NCBI GenBank assembly: GCA_945285405.1
Contig: CALYQJ010000006.1
Span: forward strand, 25,504 to 89,503
Reading direction: 5' to 3'
Length of the DNA stretch: 64,000 bases
Source of the DNA: an uncultured Lactobacillaceae bacterium
GTDB taxonomy: Bacteria > Bacillota > Bacilli > Lactobacillales > Lactobacillaceae
The notes under the pieces are model-generated. The model was not told the origin of the DNA and searched no databases. It worked only from the letters and a program-made list of their open reading frames with translations. How positions within the stretch are numbered: position 1 is the first letter of the stretch; every line of letters begins with the position of its first letter. Of the stretch, positions 37,115 to 46,899 are shown piece after piece. A program made the position numbers and the translations under genes.

Positions 37115-37683
37115 TTGGAATAACTGGAGGGATAGGAACCGGAAAAACCTTTGTATGTAAAATTATTGCCAATTATGGTTTTTCGGTTTTAAATTCTGAT
37201 AAAATTGCCCATCAAGTACTAAACAAAAATAAGCAAGTAATTGATATAGTTAAAAAAAATTTTGGTACGCAAGTTATTGCAGCAGATGGATCTATTGATC
37301 GAAAAAAATTAGGGCAAATTGTTTTTAAAGATTTTTCAAAATTAAAAATTTTAAATCATATTCTTGATTCGTATTTAAAAGAAGCAATTTTTAAAGAAGT
37401 CCAAAAGGCACCAAAGCCAGTTTTTATTGAAATTCCTCTACTTTATGAGCAAAATTATCAATCTAGATTAGATCAGGTAATTGTAGTTTATGCTGATAAT
37501 CTTACGGCAATTAAACGAATACAAAAACGTGATCATATTGATAAACAATTTGCAATAAAAAAAGTAAAGTCGCAAATGTCAATTAGAAAAAAAATGAAGA
37601 TGACTAAATATTTGATAAATACTACTGATCCTCAAGTTCAAAAACAAGTTCATTTAATATTGCAAGAGCTAAAATTAATCTAG
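37096..37683 (+). CDS. coaE: Dephospho-CoA kinase
   Basis: A 195-residue kinase for the last step of coenzyme A synthesis. The P-loop is GITGGIGTGKT near 7-17; NSDKIAHQVL and the lid region with IKRIQKRD are family features. The likely start is ATG at 37096, inside the zinc-finger codons of mutM; a TTG nine bases earlier is less likely. No ribosome binding site is visible, so translation is probably coupled to mutM. Confidence 0.93.
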   Translation: MSSPQIIGITGGIGTGKTFVCKIIANYGFSVLNSDKIAHQVLNKNKQVIDIVKKNFGTQVIAADGSIDRKKLGQIVFKDFSKLKILNHILDSYLKEAIFKEVQKAPKPVFIEIPLLYEQNYQSRLDQVIVVYADNLTAIKRIQKRDHIDKQFAIKKVKSQMSIRKKMKMTKYLINTTDPQVQKQVHLILQELKLI

Positions 37684-37712
37684 AATTCATATAGATAAAA
37701 AAGGAGTAAATT

Positions 37713-38231
37713 GTGAAATGTCCTAATTGTGGTTTCTCAGAAACTAGAGTTGTTGATAGTAGACCCACTAAATTAAACACTGCTATTCGTCGTAGACGTC
37801 AATGTGAGAATTGTAAGTTCAAATTTACCACCTTTGAAAAAATTGAATCAGCGCCATTGATCGTTGTCAAAAAAAATGGTTCTAACCAGGTTTTTGATCG
37901 TAATAAAATTTATCGTGGTCTAGTCCGTGCTGCTGAAAAGCGAAATATTAGTAAAGAAGTGCTTAGTAAAATTGTTGAAGAAATTGAAGAACATATTCGT
38001 TTAGGAAGTGAATATGAAGTTACTACACGTCAAATTGGTGATATGGTTATGAAAAGATTAGCTACCGTTGATGAAGTGGCTTATATCCGTTTTGCCAGTG
38101 TTTATCGTGAATTTTCAAGTATCGATATGTTTTTAGCAGAACTTCAAAGTATGTCTAGAAAAAACAAAAAGAAAAGGGCAAAATTAAAAACATCTGATAA
38201 TACCAATATAAGGAAAAAAATTAATGACTAA
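37713..38231 (+). CDS. nrdR: Transcriptional repressor NrdR
   Basis: A 172-residue regulator of ribonucleotide reductase genes. The zinc ribbon has Cys3, Cys6, Cys31 and Cys34 (CPNC and CENC), followed by an ATP-cone domain (about 49-139; VVKKNGSNQVFDRNKI) that senses ATP/dATP. It starts with GTG at 37713 with AAGGAG upstream. Genes for ribonucleotide reductase are not in this window. The 3' end overlaps dnaB by eight bases, the usual order in this group. The tail is lysine-rich. Confidence 0.95.
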   Translation: MKCPNCGFSETRVVDSRPTKLNTAIRRRRQCENCKFKFTTFEKIESAPLIVVKKNGSNQVFDRNKIYRGLVRAAEKRNISKEVLSKIVEEIEEHIRLGSEYEVTTRQIGDMVMKRLATVDEVAYIRFASVYREFSSIDMFLAELQSMSRKNKKKRAKLKTSDNTNIRKKIND

Positions 38232-39546
38232 AAGAAAAATTAAAGCTTATAACGGCTTTTTAGTTACTAATATTAATTATTTTTCAGATTTTAGCCAACA
38301 AGTTTTAACAGATTTATATCTTCCAATTATTGGTGCAAAATCTTACACTTTATATTTATATTTTTGGAGTTTAACTAAAAAAAAATTGGTGTCTATGGAT
38401 CGTTTCGAACATACTAGAATAATTAATGCATTAGGAATTAGTTTGGATGATCTTAATGAGGCATTATTACACCTTGAAGGAATTGGACTTTTGAGGACTT
38501 TTTTAAAAAAAGATATTATTGGTTTGCTATTTTTATATGAATTATCTTCTCCAGTAAGTCCGGAAACCTTTTTTAAAGATAATCTTTTAACCTCTTACTT
38601 AAAAGAAATGGTTGGTACAAGCATATTTGAAGACTTAAAAGAAAAATATACATTACATCCCGTTAATACTAAAAATTTTACTGAAATTACCGCTTCATTT
38701 TCTGATGTTTACCAATTCAATTCTGTAAGTCTTAATCCAGATAAGATTTCATTGAACTTTCAAAAGTCACGTACTCCTTCAAACAATGAATTTGATCAAA
38801 ATTTATTTTTAACTTTAATTAGTAAATTTGATTTAGATAAAGAATTAATTAAAAAAAATCTAGATGAATTTGAAGAAATTGCTCAATTTTATCAATTAAA
38901 TGAATTAGAATTGGTTAATGCTTTAGTTAGTTCTCATTGCTTTCGAAAAAACAAATTTCAAATTAATTATTTGACTAATTTTTTAAATCAAAAAATAACT
39001 CTTAATAAGAGTTTATATAAAAGAAATGATTCTTCAAATAATAGTGATAAAATTGATGAAAATATTTTAAAGAACTTAAAATTAGATATTAGTGAAAAAA
39101 ATATTATAACCCAAGCTAAAAGCTGCTCACCATTACAGTTTTTAACGAAATTAAAAGAACAATTAGGGGGGTATATAACTAATTCTGAAGCAGCAATTAT
39201 AAGAAAATTATCAAGACGCCAAATTCTTGATGATCAAGTTATTAATATAATGATTTATTATGAATTAAAAAATAATCCCACAATTACTGAACACTTAACT
39301 GATACTTTAGCTAATGATTGGTCCCAAAAGAGAATCCAAAAAGCTGAGGATGCTTTAATTTATGTAAAAAACTTTAAGAATAAAAAAAAGAAATCATCTT
39401 ATTCATTAAATAAAACTTCGAAACCAATTCCAAAGTGGTTTGACGAAAAAGATACAACCCAGAATAAGCTTGCAACTGATCATAATTTAGACAGCTTAAT
39501 TAAAACTGAAGAAAAAAGGCGAAAAAGATTAGATAAGAAGGGATAA
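38224..39546 (+). CDS. dnaB: Replication initiation and membrane attachment protein DnaB
   Basis: A 440-residue helicase-loading protein of the Firmicutes DnaB/DnaD group, not the replicative helicase. It has N-terminal winged-helix-like DDBH1 sequence (about 8-110; GFLVTNINYFSDFSQQVLTDLYLP) and a DDBH2 domain near 310-380 with the conserved region around YYELKNNPTITEHL. The C-terminal tail is highly charged. It starts inside the end of nrdR and dnaI follows directly. It works with DnaD and DnaI to load DnaC helicase at the origin. Confidence 0.93.
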   Translation: MTKRKIKAYNGFLVTNINYFSDFSQQVLTDLYLPIIGAKSYTLYLYFWSLTKKKLVSMDRFEHTRIINALGISLDDLNEALLHLEGIGLLRTFLKKDIIGLLFLYELSSPVSPETFFKDNLLTSYLKEMVGTSIFEDLKEKYTLHPVNTKNFTEITASFSDVYQFNSVSLNPDKISLNFQKSRTPSNNEFDQNLFLTLISKFDLDKELIKKNLDEFEEIAQFYQLNELELVNALVSSHCFRKNKFQINYLTNFLNQKITLNKSLYKRNDSSNNSDKIDENILKNLKLDISEKNIITQAKSCSPLQFLTKLKEQLGGYITNSEAAIIRKLSRRQILDDQVINIMIYYELKNNPTITEHLTDTLANDWSQKRIQKAEDALIYVKNFKNKKKKSSYSLNKTSKPIPKWFDEKDTTQNKLATDHNLDSLIKTEEKRRKRLDKKG

Positions 39547-39548
39547 AA

Positions 39549-40448
39549 TTGGAAAATTTATCTTTAAATTTTAAGGAATATTTCATATCACATAAATTAA
39601 ACGATCAATATAAGCAACTTGTTCAACAAATGTGTAATGATACAGAAGTACAGAAATTTCTTAAAGAAAATAAAATTACACCTGAGTCGGCATCATTTAA
39701 AAATGGAATTAATAAAATTTATGAATTTTATCAATCTAGCCAAAACAATAATCAAGCTTATTTACCAAAATTAAGTTTTTATCAAGGACAAATTGAACTT
39801 AATTACTATCCCAGTGATATTACTTTAAAAAAACAACGAGATCAAAAATCTGCGAAGTTATTTCATTTATTATATTTACCGAAAAGACTTAAAATGGCTC
39901 GACTGGATGATTTTGATCAATTAGGAAGAGAAAATGCTTATTTAAGTGCTTTAAAATTTAGAAATTGGTTAATCGCTAATCCTCATAAATTTATTCAAGG
40001 GCCTTATTTTTTTGGAAAGTTTGGTGTTGGAAAAACTTATTTACTAGCCGCTATCGCTCATGACCTAACGATTCATAATATTGAAACATTATTTGTTCAT
40101 ATTCCTACATTAGTTATTGAATTGAAAAATTCTATTGGTGATAATTCACTTGCATCTTTAATTAACGAAATTAGAATTTCACCAGTTTTAATGTTAGATG
40201 ATTTAGGTGCTGAAAATTTAACTGCCTGGGTTCGTGATGATATTTTTAATACAATTTTACAATATCGAATGGATGCCAGATTACCCACTCTTTTTTCATC
40301 AAATTATAGCTTTGATGAACTTGAAAAACATTTATCAGAGGTACGAGATGACTATGATCGGGTTAAAGCACGAAGAATCATGGAGAGAATACGTTTTCTT
40401 AGTAATGAAACCGAAATCTCCGGAAAAAATTACCGCGAAAATTTTTAA
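39549..40448 (+). CDS. dnaI: Primosomal helicase loader DnaI
   Basis: A 299-residue AAA+ ATPase that loads the replicative helicase. The N-terminal helicase-binding domain (about 1-110) is followed by an ATPase core with Walker A FGKFGVGKTYLL near 155-166 and Walker B LMLDDLGAE near 217-225. Sensor 2 is in KARRIMERIR. It starts with TTG two bases after the dnaB stop, with GAAGGGA in the dnaB 3' end as the ribosome binding site. Confidence 0.94.
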   Translation: MENLSLNFKEYFISHKLNDQYKQLVQQMCNDTEVQKFLKENKITPESASFKNGINKIYEFYQSSQNNNQAYLPKLSFYQGQIELNYYPSDITLKKQRDQKSAKLFHLLYLPKRLKMARLDDFDQLGRENAYLSALKFRNWLIANPHKFIQGPYFFGKFGVGKTYLLAAIAHDLTIHNIETLFVHIPTLVIELKNSIGDNSLASLINEIRISPVLMLDDLGAENLTAWVRDDIFNTILQYRMDARLPTLFSSNYSFDELEKHLSEVRDDYDRVKARRIMERIRFLSNETEISGKNYRENF

Positions 40449-40520
40449 AGCTGATAAAATACTGTTATATTAGATATATTAGTTAAATTAACTTAAGAAA
40501 AGTTTTAAAAAAGGAGCATT

Positions 40521-42455
40521 ATGGTAAAAATAACCTTACCTAATAATGAAATAAAAGAATATCAAGATGGAGTTACAATTTTAGAAATTGCTAAGGATAT
40601 TAGTCCAAGTTTAGCAAAAAAGGCGGTTTTTGCGTCCGTTAATACTATTGATTTACCACTTAATAAAAACATAACTCAGGATTGTAATCTTACTTTACAT
40701 ACAAGTGATGAACCAAAGTCTTTAGATAATTTAAGGGCTACATTAAGTTTCTTTTTAGGCAAAGCAATAAAAAGCTTTAACCAAACAGCAGTTTTAGGAG
40801 ACCATGGTTTTAACGATGGAGGTTTTTTCTACGATAGTGATATCGCTACTGGACAGATTTCAGCAGACCAATTACCGGAAATTACTAAAATTGTTATTAA
40901 TGAATTAAATCAAAATAATAAACTGGTATGCGTTCGTAGTTCTATTGATGAAGCTATAACACTTTTTAAAGAGAATTCTTACCAAGTTGAATTATTAAAA
41001 TCTTTAAAAACTGATTATGTATACATTAATACTTTTGAAGATTATAAGGATTTTTCTTTAATTCCTTTAGTAACTAATTATCAAAATATCAAATATTTTA
41101 AATTATTATTTGTGGCTGGTGCTTACTTTTTAGGTAAGTCAAGTAACAAAATGTTCCAAAGAATTTCTGGAACTGCATTTTTTAGCAAAAAAGAACTTGA
41201 AGAAGATGAAAAAAAGCGAGAAATTGCTCGTTCTCATGACCATCGTGTTTTAGGACAACAACTTGATCTATTTTTTGTTAATCCAGAAATTGGGGCTGGA
41301 TTACCATATTGGTTACCTAAAGGTGCTACAATCCGTCGGATAGTTGAAAGATATATTATTGATAAAGAAGTCGCCGCAGGTTATCAACATGTATATACTC
41401 CAGTGTTAGCAAATCTAAACCTTTATAAAACCTCAGGACATTGGGCTCACTATCGAGAAGATATGTTCCCACCAATGGATATGGGAGATGGTGAATTATT
41501 AGAATTACGTCCAATGAATTGTCCTTCTCATATCGCAATTTATAAGTATAAACCTAGAAGTTATCGTGATTTACCGTTAAGAATTGCAGAATTAGGTATG
41601 ATGCATCGATATGAAAAGTCAGGAGCTCTTTCGGGTTTGCAAAGAGTTCGAGAAATGACTTTAAATGATGGGCATACTTTTGTAGCTCTAGAACAAATTC
41701 AAGATGAATTTAAAAAAGTATTAAAATTAATGATGGAAGTCTACCGAGATTTTGATATCAAAGACTATAAATTCCGGCTAAGTTATCGTGATAAAGCTAA
41801 TACTGAAAAATATTTTGATGATGATGAAATGTGGGAACGCTCTCAAAGCATGTTGAAAGGTGCGATGGACGAATTAGGATTGGAATATTATGAAGCAGAA
41901 GGTGAAGCTGCTTTTTATGGGCCAAAATTAGACGTACAAACTAAAACAGCAATGGGCAATGAAGAAACGATGTCAACAATTCAATTAGACTTTATGCAAC
42001 CGGAACGCTTTAAATTAACTTATGTTGGCGCTGACGGCAATGATCATCGTCCAATAATGATTCATCGTGGGATTATTGGCACTTTAGAAAGATTTGTATC
42101 TTATCTAATTGAAATATACATGGGAGCTTTTCCAACTTGGCTAGCACCAATTCAAGTTGACGTAATTCCCGTTAATAATGACTTACATCGAGATTATGTT
42201 AAAAAAATTGAAGCTGATTTCAAAAAAGAAGGGCTGAGAGTTCAAGCTGACCTTCGCAATGAAAAAATGAATTACAAAATTAGAGAGAGTCAAACTCAAA
42301 AAATACCTTACACTATAATTGTTGGTGATCAAGAAAAATTATCAGGTAATGTTACGATTCGCCGCTATGGACAAGAAAAGCAGGAAACTTTAAATGAATC
42401 GACATTTATTGAATTAATTAAATCAGATATTGCTAATTTTAGTCGCAAAAACTAA
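40521..42455 (+). CDS. thrS: Threonyl-tRNA synthetase
   Basis: A 644-residue class II synthetase. The N-terminal TGS domain (about 1-62) and the editing domain, which has lost part of the usual HHAxxH-type spacing, lead to a catalytic core with MNCPSH, the motif 2 region [23 protein letters not shown] split by its loop, and motif 3 GTLERF. The anticodon-binding domain is C-terminal. AAAGGAG precedes ATG. The 72-base spacer is too short for a T-box, which many relatives have at thrS. Its terminator lies inside a convergent gene. Confidence 0.95.
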   Translation: MVKITLPNNEIKEYQDGVTILEIAKDISPSLAKKAVFASVNTIDLPLNKNITQDCNLTLHTSDEPKSLDNLRATLSFFLGKAIKSFNQTAVLGDHGFNDGGFFYDSDIATGQISADQLPEITKIVINELNQNNKLVCVRSSIDEAITLFKENSYQVELLKSLKTDYVYINTFEDYKDFSLIPLVTNYQNIKYFKLLFVAGAYFLGKSSNKMFQRISGTAFFSKKELEEDEKKREIARSHDHRVLGQQLDLFFVNPEIGAGLPYWLPKGATIRRIVERYIIDKEVAAGYQHVYTPVLANLNLYKTSGHWAHYREDMFPPMDMGDGELLELRPMNCPSHIAIYKYKPRSYRDLPLRIAELGMMHRYEKSGALSGLQRVREMTLNDGHTFVALEQIQDEFKKVLKLMMEVYRDFDIKDYKFRLSYRDKANTEKYFDDDEMWERSQSMLKGAMDELGLEYYEAEGEAAFYGPKLDVQTKTAMGNEETMSTIQLDFMQPERFKLTYVGADGNDHRPIMIHRGIIGTLERFVSYLIEIYMGAFPTWLAPIQVDVIPVNNDLHRDYVKKIEADFKKEGLRVQADLRNEKMNYKIRESQTQKIPYTIIVGDQEKLSGNVTIRRYGQEKQETLNESTFIELIKSDIANFSRKN

Positions 42456-43126
42456 ATTATCCAATAAGAGATTATTTGATACAAGGAACTAATTAATGGA
42501 TTAGTTCCTTGTTTTTCTATTTTCTTTGGTATGAGAGGAACTATTATCTGTAAAATTAAATAAAAATTGAATGGTTTGTACAAATATATAAAGGCTATAA
42601 TACCTAAAACTACTAAAAATATATAAAAAACAAATTTGCGTTTATTTAAAAAAAGTTCAAAATTTTTTTTACTAATAAAAACTAAGATAATTTTAAAAAG
42701 TAACGATTTTGTTACGAATCCTAGTAAAAGATAAATAGCCAAATATAAGCAAAAAATCCATAAAACAATTTGAAGAGCTAATGAATTTAAAATCGAATTT
42801 TTGAGAGTTGTCCAAATAACTAAAATATTTGAAGCTATTAATAATCCTGCAAATAAAATATTCGGACGTCGAAAAATCAAAATTGTTAAAAGTATAAAAC
42901 TACATATTGCCAAAGTAATTATAAATTGTTTTTTTTCTTTGATTTGGCTTATTCTCTTTATTTGATGTAAGGAAAAAAGTATAATTAACCACAACAGCAA
43001 TAAAAAGAAATTAATACTTAGTGTAAAAGAAAATTCTTTGGTTAAACCAATGATTGCCATAATAAAGATGACAAGATTACAACTATTTTTTAAAAGTATA
43101 GTATTAATTGTTTTTGGTTTGTTCAT
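42452..43126 (-). CDS. Hypothetical integral membrane protein
   Basis: A 224-residue protein with about six or seven hydrophobic segments and a basic loop (about 155-168, [12 protein letters not shown]). I recognise no family. Its start ATG at 43126 has no clear ribosome binding site. Support comes from its length, continuous membrane-protein pattern and good fit between metK (divergent) and thrS (convergent). Its last codons overlap thrS by four bases and also encode the thrS terminator hairpin, so it may be poorly expressed. Confidence 0.6.
   Translation of the reverse strand: MNKPKTINTILLKNSCNLVIFIMAIIGLTKEFSFTLSINFFLLLLWLIILFSLHQIKRISQIKEKKQFIITLAICSFILLTILIFRRPNILFAGLLIASNILVIWTTLKNSILNSLALQIVLWIFCLYLAIYLLLGFVTKSLLFKIILVFISKKNFELFLNKRKFVFYIFLVVLGIIAFIYLYKPFNFYLILQIIVPLIPKKIEKQGTNPLISSLYQIISYWII
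42481..42517 (+). terminator. Intrinsic terminator of thrS, inside the convergent gene
   Basis: Perfect 13-bp stem ACAAGGAACTAAT/ATTAGTTCCTTGT with a six-base loop and five T residues. It lies 25 bases after thrS, within the C-terminal codons of the minus-strand membrane protein. Confidence 0.88.
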
Positions 43127-43190
43127 AGGTTTTATTATATTTGAATTTATTATTTTTTAGAATAGAAAATTAAAGGTGGGATAAATAAAT

Positions 43191-44378
43191 ATGTCTAATA
43201 ATTACTTATTTTCTTCAGAATCCGTATCAGTTGGTCATCCTGATAAAATTGCAGATCAACTTGCTGATACGATTTTAGATGCTATTTTGGCCCAAGACCC
43301 CAAAGCAAGAGTAGCATGTGAGGTTTCAGTCTCAACTGGATTAGTATTAGTGGTGGGTGAAATTAGTACCTCAGCTTTTGTTGATATTCAATCCTTAGTA
43401 AGAAATAAAATTAAAGAAATTGGTTATCGTGACAAAAAATTTGGTTTCGACGGTGATACTTGTGCAGTTTTGACTGCTATTGATGAACAATCTAGTGATA
43501 TTGCTCAAGGAGTCAATGACCCTGAAGATGCTAAGCATCAACAAAATGATTTAGAATTAGGTGCTGGAGATCAAGGAATAATGTTTGGATTTGCAACTAA
43601 TGAAACTGAATCATATATGCCATTGGGCTTGGTTTTAGCTCATAAATTAATGAAACAAGCTAAAAAAGTTAGAGAAGATGGCACATTATCTTATTTGGGT
43701 CCTGATGCAAAATCTCAAGTGACAATTGAATATAATGAAAACGATCAACCACAGAGGGTTGATGCAGTAGTTTTAAGTACACAACACTTAGCTAACATTG
43801 AATTAAATCAGTTAAGATCAGATGTACTTGAAAAAATTATTAAGCCAATAATTCCAGAAAACTTATTAGATGAAAAGACAAAATTCTATATAAATCCAAC
43901 AGGACGTTTTGTTATTGGAGGGCCTCAAGCTGATACAGGACAAACCGGCCGAAAAATTATGGTTGATACCTATGGCGGCTATGCTCGAAATGGGGGAGGA
44001 GCATTTTCAGGTAAAGATGCGACAAAAGTTGATCGTAGCGCGGCTTATATGGCTCGCTATGTTGCAAAAAACTTAGTAGCAGCTGGTATTGCTCCAAAAA
44101 TTCAAATACAAGTTTCATATGCTATTGGTTTAGAAAAACCATTATCTTTAAATGTTAATACATTTGGTAAAAGTAAATACACTAATAAACAAATTATTAA
44201 AGTTATTAATCAACTTTTTGATTTTCGTCCAGGGGCAATTATAAAGAAACTAGATTTACAACGTCCAATATTTGCTCCTTTAGCCGTATTTGGTCATTTT
44301 GGCCGGGATGATCTTGATCTTCCGTGGGAAAAATTAGATAAAGTATCTGATATAAAAAACTTAATTAGTACATTTTAA
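43191..44378 (+). CDS. metK: S-adenosylmethionine synthetase
   Basis: A 395-residue enzyme making SAM from methionine and ATP. The signature [10 protein letters not shown] is near 119-128, GHPDKIADQ near 15-23 binds ATP and metal, and [19 protein letters not shown] is the phosphate-binding motif. The ribosome binding site AGGTGG is about eight bases before ATG. The 64-base leader does not show the SMK (SAM-III) riboswitch often found before metK in lactic acid bacteria. The methionine uptake genes lie about 13 kb away. Confidence 0.96.
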   Translation: MSNNYLFSSESVSVGHPDKIADQLADTILDAILAQDPKARVACEVSVSTGLVLVVGEISTSAFVDIQSLVRNKIKEIGYRDKKFGFDGDTCAVLTAIDEQSSDIAQGVNDPEDAKHQQNDLELGAGDQGIMFGFATNETESYMPLGLVLAHKLMKQAKKVREDGTLSYLGPDAKSQVTIEYNENDQPQRVDAVVLSTQHLANIELNQLRSDVLEKIIKPIIPENLLDEKTKFYINPTGRFVIGGPQADTGQTGRKIMVDTYGGYARNGGGAFSGKDATKVDRSAAYMARYVAKNLVAAGIAPKIQIQVSYAIGLEKPLSLNVNTFGKSKYTNKQIIKVINQLFDFRPGAIIKKLDLQRPIFAPLAVFGHFGRDDLDLPWEKLDKVSDIKNLISTF

Positions 44379-44493
44379 TAATCTCTTTATTAACCCGATT
44401 TATCCAATTTATAAATATTTTTTTTTGGAAATAGCTCCCGATTTTTTATAAAAGTTTTATAAAATAAAGCTATGAATTTCTTGGGAGGATATT

Positions 44494-46752
44494 TTGGAAA
44501 CAAGAAAAGAACGCATTAATGCGCAAATTAAACGTAATAAAAAATATCATCATCGCCAAAAGGTTAAGAAATTTGGAAAGTTTTCCATATTTACTGGAAC
44601 CACTCTTGGTTTAAGTGGAATTTTCACTCAGGTTGGTAATACTAAAGCTACACCATCATCAATGGATAATGAATCAGTTAACACTAATCAAATTGCCTCT
44701 AATCCTGCACCAAATTCTTCTTATAATTTTACCCGAGATGCTCTTCAAGTTTCTTATTTGACGCAAAATCAATATAATTTTTTGAACCAAATTGCGCCTA
44801 TTGCTCAAAAGTTAGCTTCAGAAAACAATTTATATGCTTCTGTAATGCTAGCTCAAGCAATTATTGAATCTGGGTGGGGTCAAAGTGGATTAGCTTCAGC
44901 ACCTAATTACAACTTATTCGGAGTAAAAGGAAGTTACTTAGGTAATTCAGTTTCTATGCCAACTCAAGAACAAACACCGAGTGGTGAAGCTTATTCTATT
45001 GTTGCTGATTTCGCTAAATATCCAAATTATGAAGCATCTATGAAAGCTTATATTCAAACGATGTTAAATCCTCTTTATGTTGGATCATGGCGTTCTAATA
45101 CTAGAAATTATCAAGATGCTGCTAATTACTTGACTGGTCGTTATGCTACGGCAATTAATTATGGAGATACCTTAATTTCAACAATACAGAAATATAATTT
45201 AACAATTTTTGATTCAAAAGATTTTTCTGTAAATCCACAATTAAAAGGAGTCGCTTTCCCCTTAAAACAACAGCAAACATATATAATTCAAAAGGGAGAT
45301 TCATTATGGGGAATTGCAAGAAAACATGGTGTAAGCTTAAATGAAATTTTAAAATTAAACCACTTGCAACTAAACAGTAAGATATATCCCCATCAAATTC
45401 TTAAGTTACGTGAAATTTCGCCCGTATCTAATATTCCTTTTTATAAAATTGTAAAAAATCAATCTATTGATGCAACGAATAAACCGGAATTACCATTATC
45501 AACCGAAAGTAATGAACAGCATATCAAAAATGAATTAAAAAATTCTTATACAGTTAAAGCTGGTGATTCATTATATGCAATAGCTAAAAAAAATGGGTTG
45601 AGTCTAGCTGACCTTCTAAGAATTAATAATTTAAATGTCAATTCATTAATTAAACCGGGTGATGTTTTAAAAATTCAAGATTTTGTAAATTCCAAATCTT
45701 CTAAATCTAATGATGCATTAAACGCAAGCAAAGATGGTTTATATTTAGTGAAAAAAGGTGATAGTTTATATCGAATTGCTGTAAATACAGGATTAAGCTT
45801 GAATGAATTATTAAATTTAAATCATTTAAAAACTAACTCATTAATTTATCCTGGACAAAAGTTAATTGTTAAGTCAAAAACTAAAACAGTAATTCAAAAT
45901 GCACCTAAAGCTAATAATACAAATTTGACTAAATATACAGTAAAAGCAGGTGATACACTTTATCATATTGCTCGACAAACTGGAATTAGTCTAGATGATT
46001 TATTAAATTTAAATCATTTAAAAATAAATTCTTTGATTTTGCCAGGACAGGAATTGATTATTAAAAAATCCGTAGCTGATAATCAAAATAATCAGAAAGT
46101 CCCATCGCCATCGTTAGATAATAAGGATTATGATCAGCATAAACCATCAATTTATACAGTAAAAGCAGGTGATACACTTTACCATATTGCTCAAGAACTT
46201 AAAATAAACCTTAGTGATTTACTAGAAATAAATCATTTAAATGAAAAATCTTTAATCACTCCAGGTCAAAAATTACTAATTTCTTCACCTTCAAAAGTAA
46301 ATCAGCAAAAAGTAAATAAAGATCAACCTTCTAAAGTTGAAGTTTCTGAAAAGGAAACTAATGAAAATAATACTTATCAAGTGGTTAAAGGTGATACTTT
46401 TTATAGTATTTCCAAGAAGTTCGGAATTACAATTGATGAACTTTTAAATGCTAATAATCTAAACTTAAATTCAATAATTAATCCTGGTGAAAAATTGATT
46501 ATAAATAAATCAGCTTCAAAAACTTCGACTTCTTCTGAAGTTGAATCAAATAAAAAAAGTGATAGTAAAATTGAAGATAGTAAAACTGGTAAAACAGTTG
46601 CTGAAGTTGATCAAAAAACCTATACTGTTAAACAAGGTGATTCCTTATATAAAATTGCAACTAGTCATAAAACTACAGTGAATGCTTTGGAAAAAATCAA
46701 TGACCTTCCAGGAGATTTAATTATTCCAGGACAAGTAATTAGAATCAAGTAG
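44494..46752 (+). CDS. Cell-wall hydrolase: GH73 glucosaminidase with seven LysM
   Basis: A 752-residue secreted autolysin. A long basic N-terminus and a hydrophobic segment (about 28-50) act as signal peptide. The GH73 N-acetylglucosaminidase domain (about 90-235) has the catalytic Glu125 in AIIESGWGQSGLA and NLFGVKG. Seven LysM peptidoglycan-binding modules follow, each Y-x-V-K-x-G-D-S/T-L-Y-x-I-A type, separated by Ser/Asn/Lys-rich linkers. Modules four and five are nearly identical at DNA level over 40 bases. The start is TTG at 44494, with GGGAGG nine bases upstream. It ends at a strong terminator. It probably acts in daughter-cell separation. Confidence 0.93.
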   Translation: METRKERINAQIKRNKKYHHRQKVKKFGKFSIFTGTTLGLSGIFTQVGNTKATPSSMDNESVNTNQIASNPAPNSSYNFTRDALQVSYLTQNQYNFLNQIAPIAQKLASENNLYASVMLAQAIIESGWGQSGLASAPNYNLFGVKGSYLGNSVSMPTQEQTPSGEAYSIVADFAKYPNYEASMKAYIQTMLNPLYVGSWRSNTRNYQDAANYLTGRYATAINYGDTLISTIQKYNLTIFDSKDFSVNPQLKGVAFPLKQQQTYIIQKGDSLWGIARKHGVSLNEILKLNHLQLNSKIYPHQILKLREISPVSNIPFYKIVKNQSIDATNKPELPLSTESNEQHIKNELKNSYTVKAGDSLYAIAKKNGLSLADLLRINNLNVNSLIKPGDVLKIQDFVNSKSSKSNDALNASKDGLYLVKKGDSLYRIAVNTGLSLNELLNLNHLKTNSLIYPGQKLIVKSKTKTVIQNAPKANNTNLTKYTVKAGDTLYHIARQTGISLDDLLNLNHLKINSLILPGQELIIKKSVADNQNNQKVPSPSLDNKDYDQHKPSIYTVKAGDTLYHIAQELKINLSDLLEINHLNEKSLITPGQKLLISSPSKVNQQKVNKDQPSKVEVSEKETNENNTYQVVKGDTFYSISKKFGITIDELLNANNLNLNSIINPGEKLIINKSASKTSTSSEVESNKKSDSKIEDSKTGKTVAEVDQKTYTVKQGDSLYKIATSHKTTVNALEKINDLPGDLIIPGQVIRIK
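45934..46192 (+). repeat. Near-identical DNA repeats in LysM modules 4 and 5
   Basis: The 40-base segments at 45934-45973 and 46153-46192, starting TATACAGTAAAAGCAGGTG, differ at one position. The period is 219 bases (73 codons). They encode the start of LysM modules 4 and 5 of the glucosaminidase. Confidence 0.9.
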
Positions 46753-46776
46753 TTTTAACCATTAATCAAGGAATTT

Positions 46777-46806
46777 CCTATGAAATAACTTTCATAGGAT
46801 TTTTTA
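46777..46806 (+). terminator. Intrinsic terminator after the GH73 gene
   Basis: Perfect 9-bp stem CCTATGAAA/TTTCATAGG with a four-base loop, followed by a T run after one A. Confidence 0.88.
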
Positions 46807-46899
46807 TTTTTAAAAATATTTTAATTTATAATTGTTTACTATATTAAGCAAAGCAATTTTTGGCTAAAATAAAATTAAGTATAAAAAAGGGGAAAAAGT

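Noticed and set aside
40449..40520. T-box before thrS (also checked before leuS and argS)
   Set aside because: No TGGTACCACG-like sequence and too little space. The only T-box found is at 56820-57058.
43127..43190. SMK (SAM-III) riboswitch before metK
   Set aside because: The leader is only 64 bases and lacks the conserved core paired with the Shine-Dalgarno.
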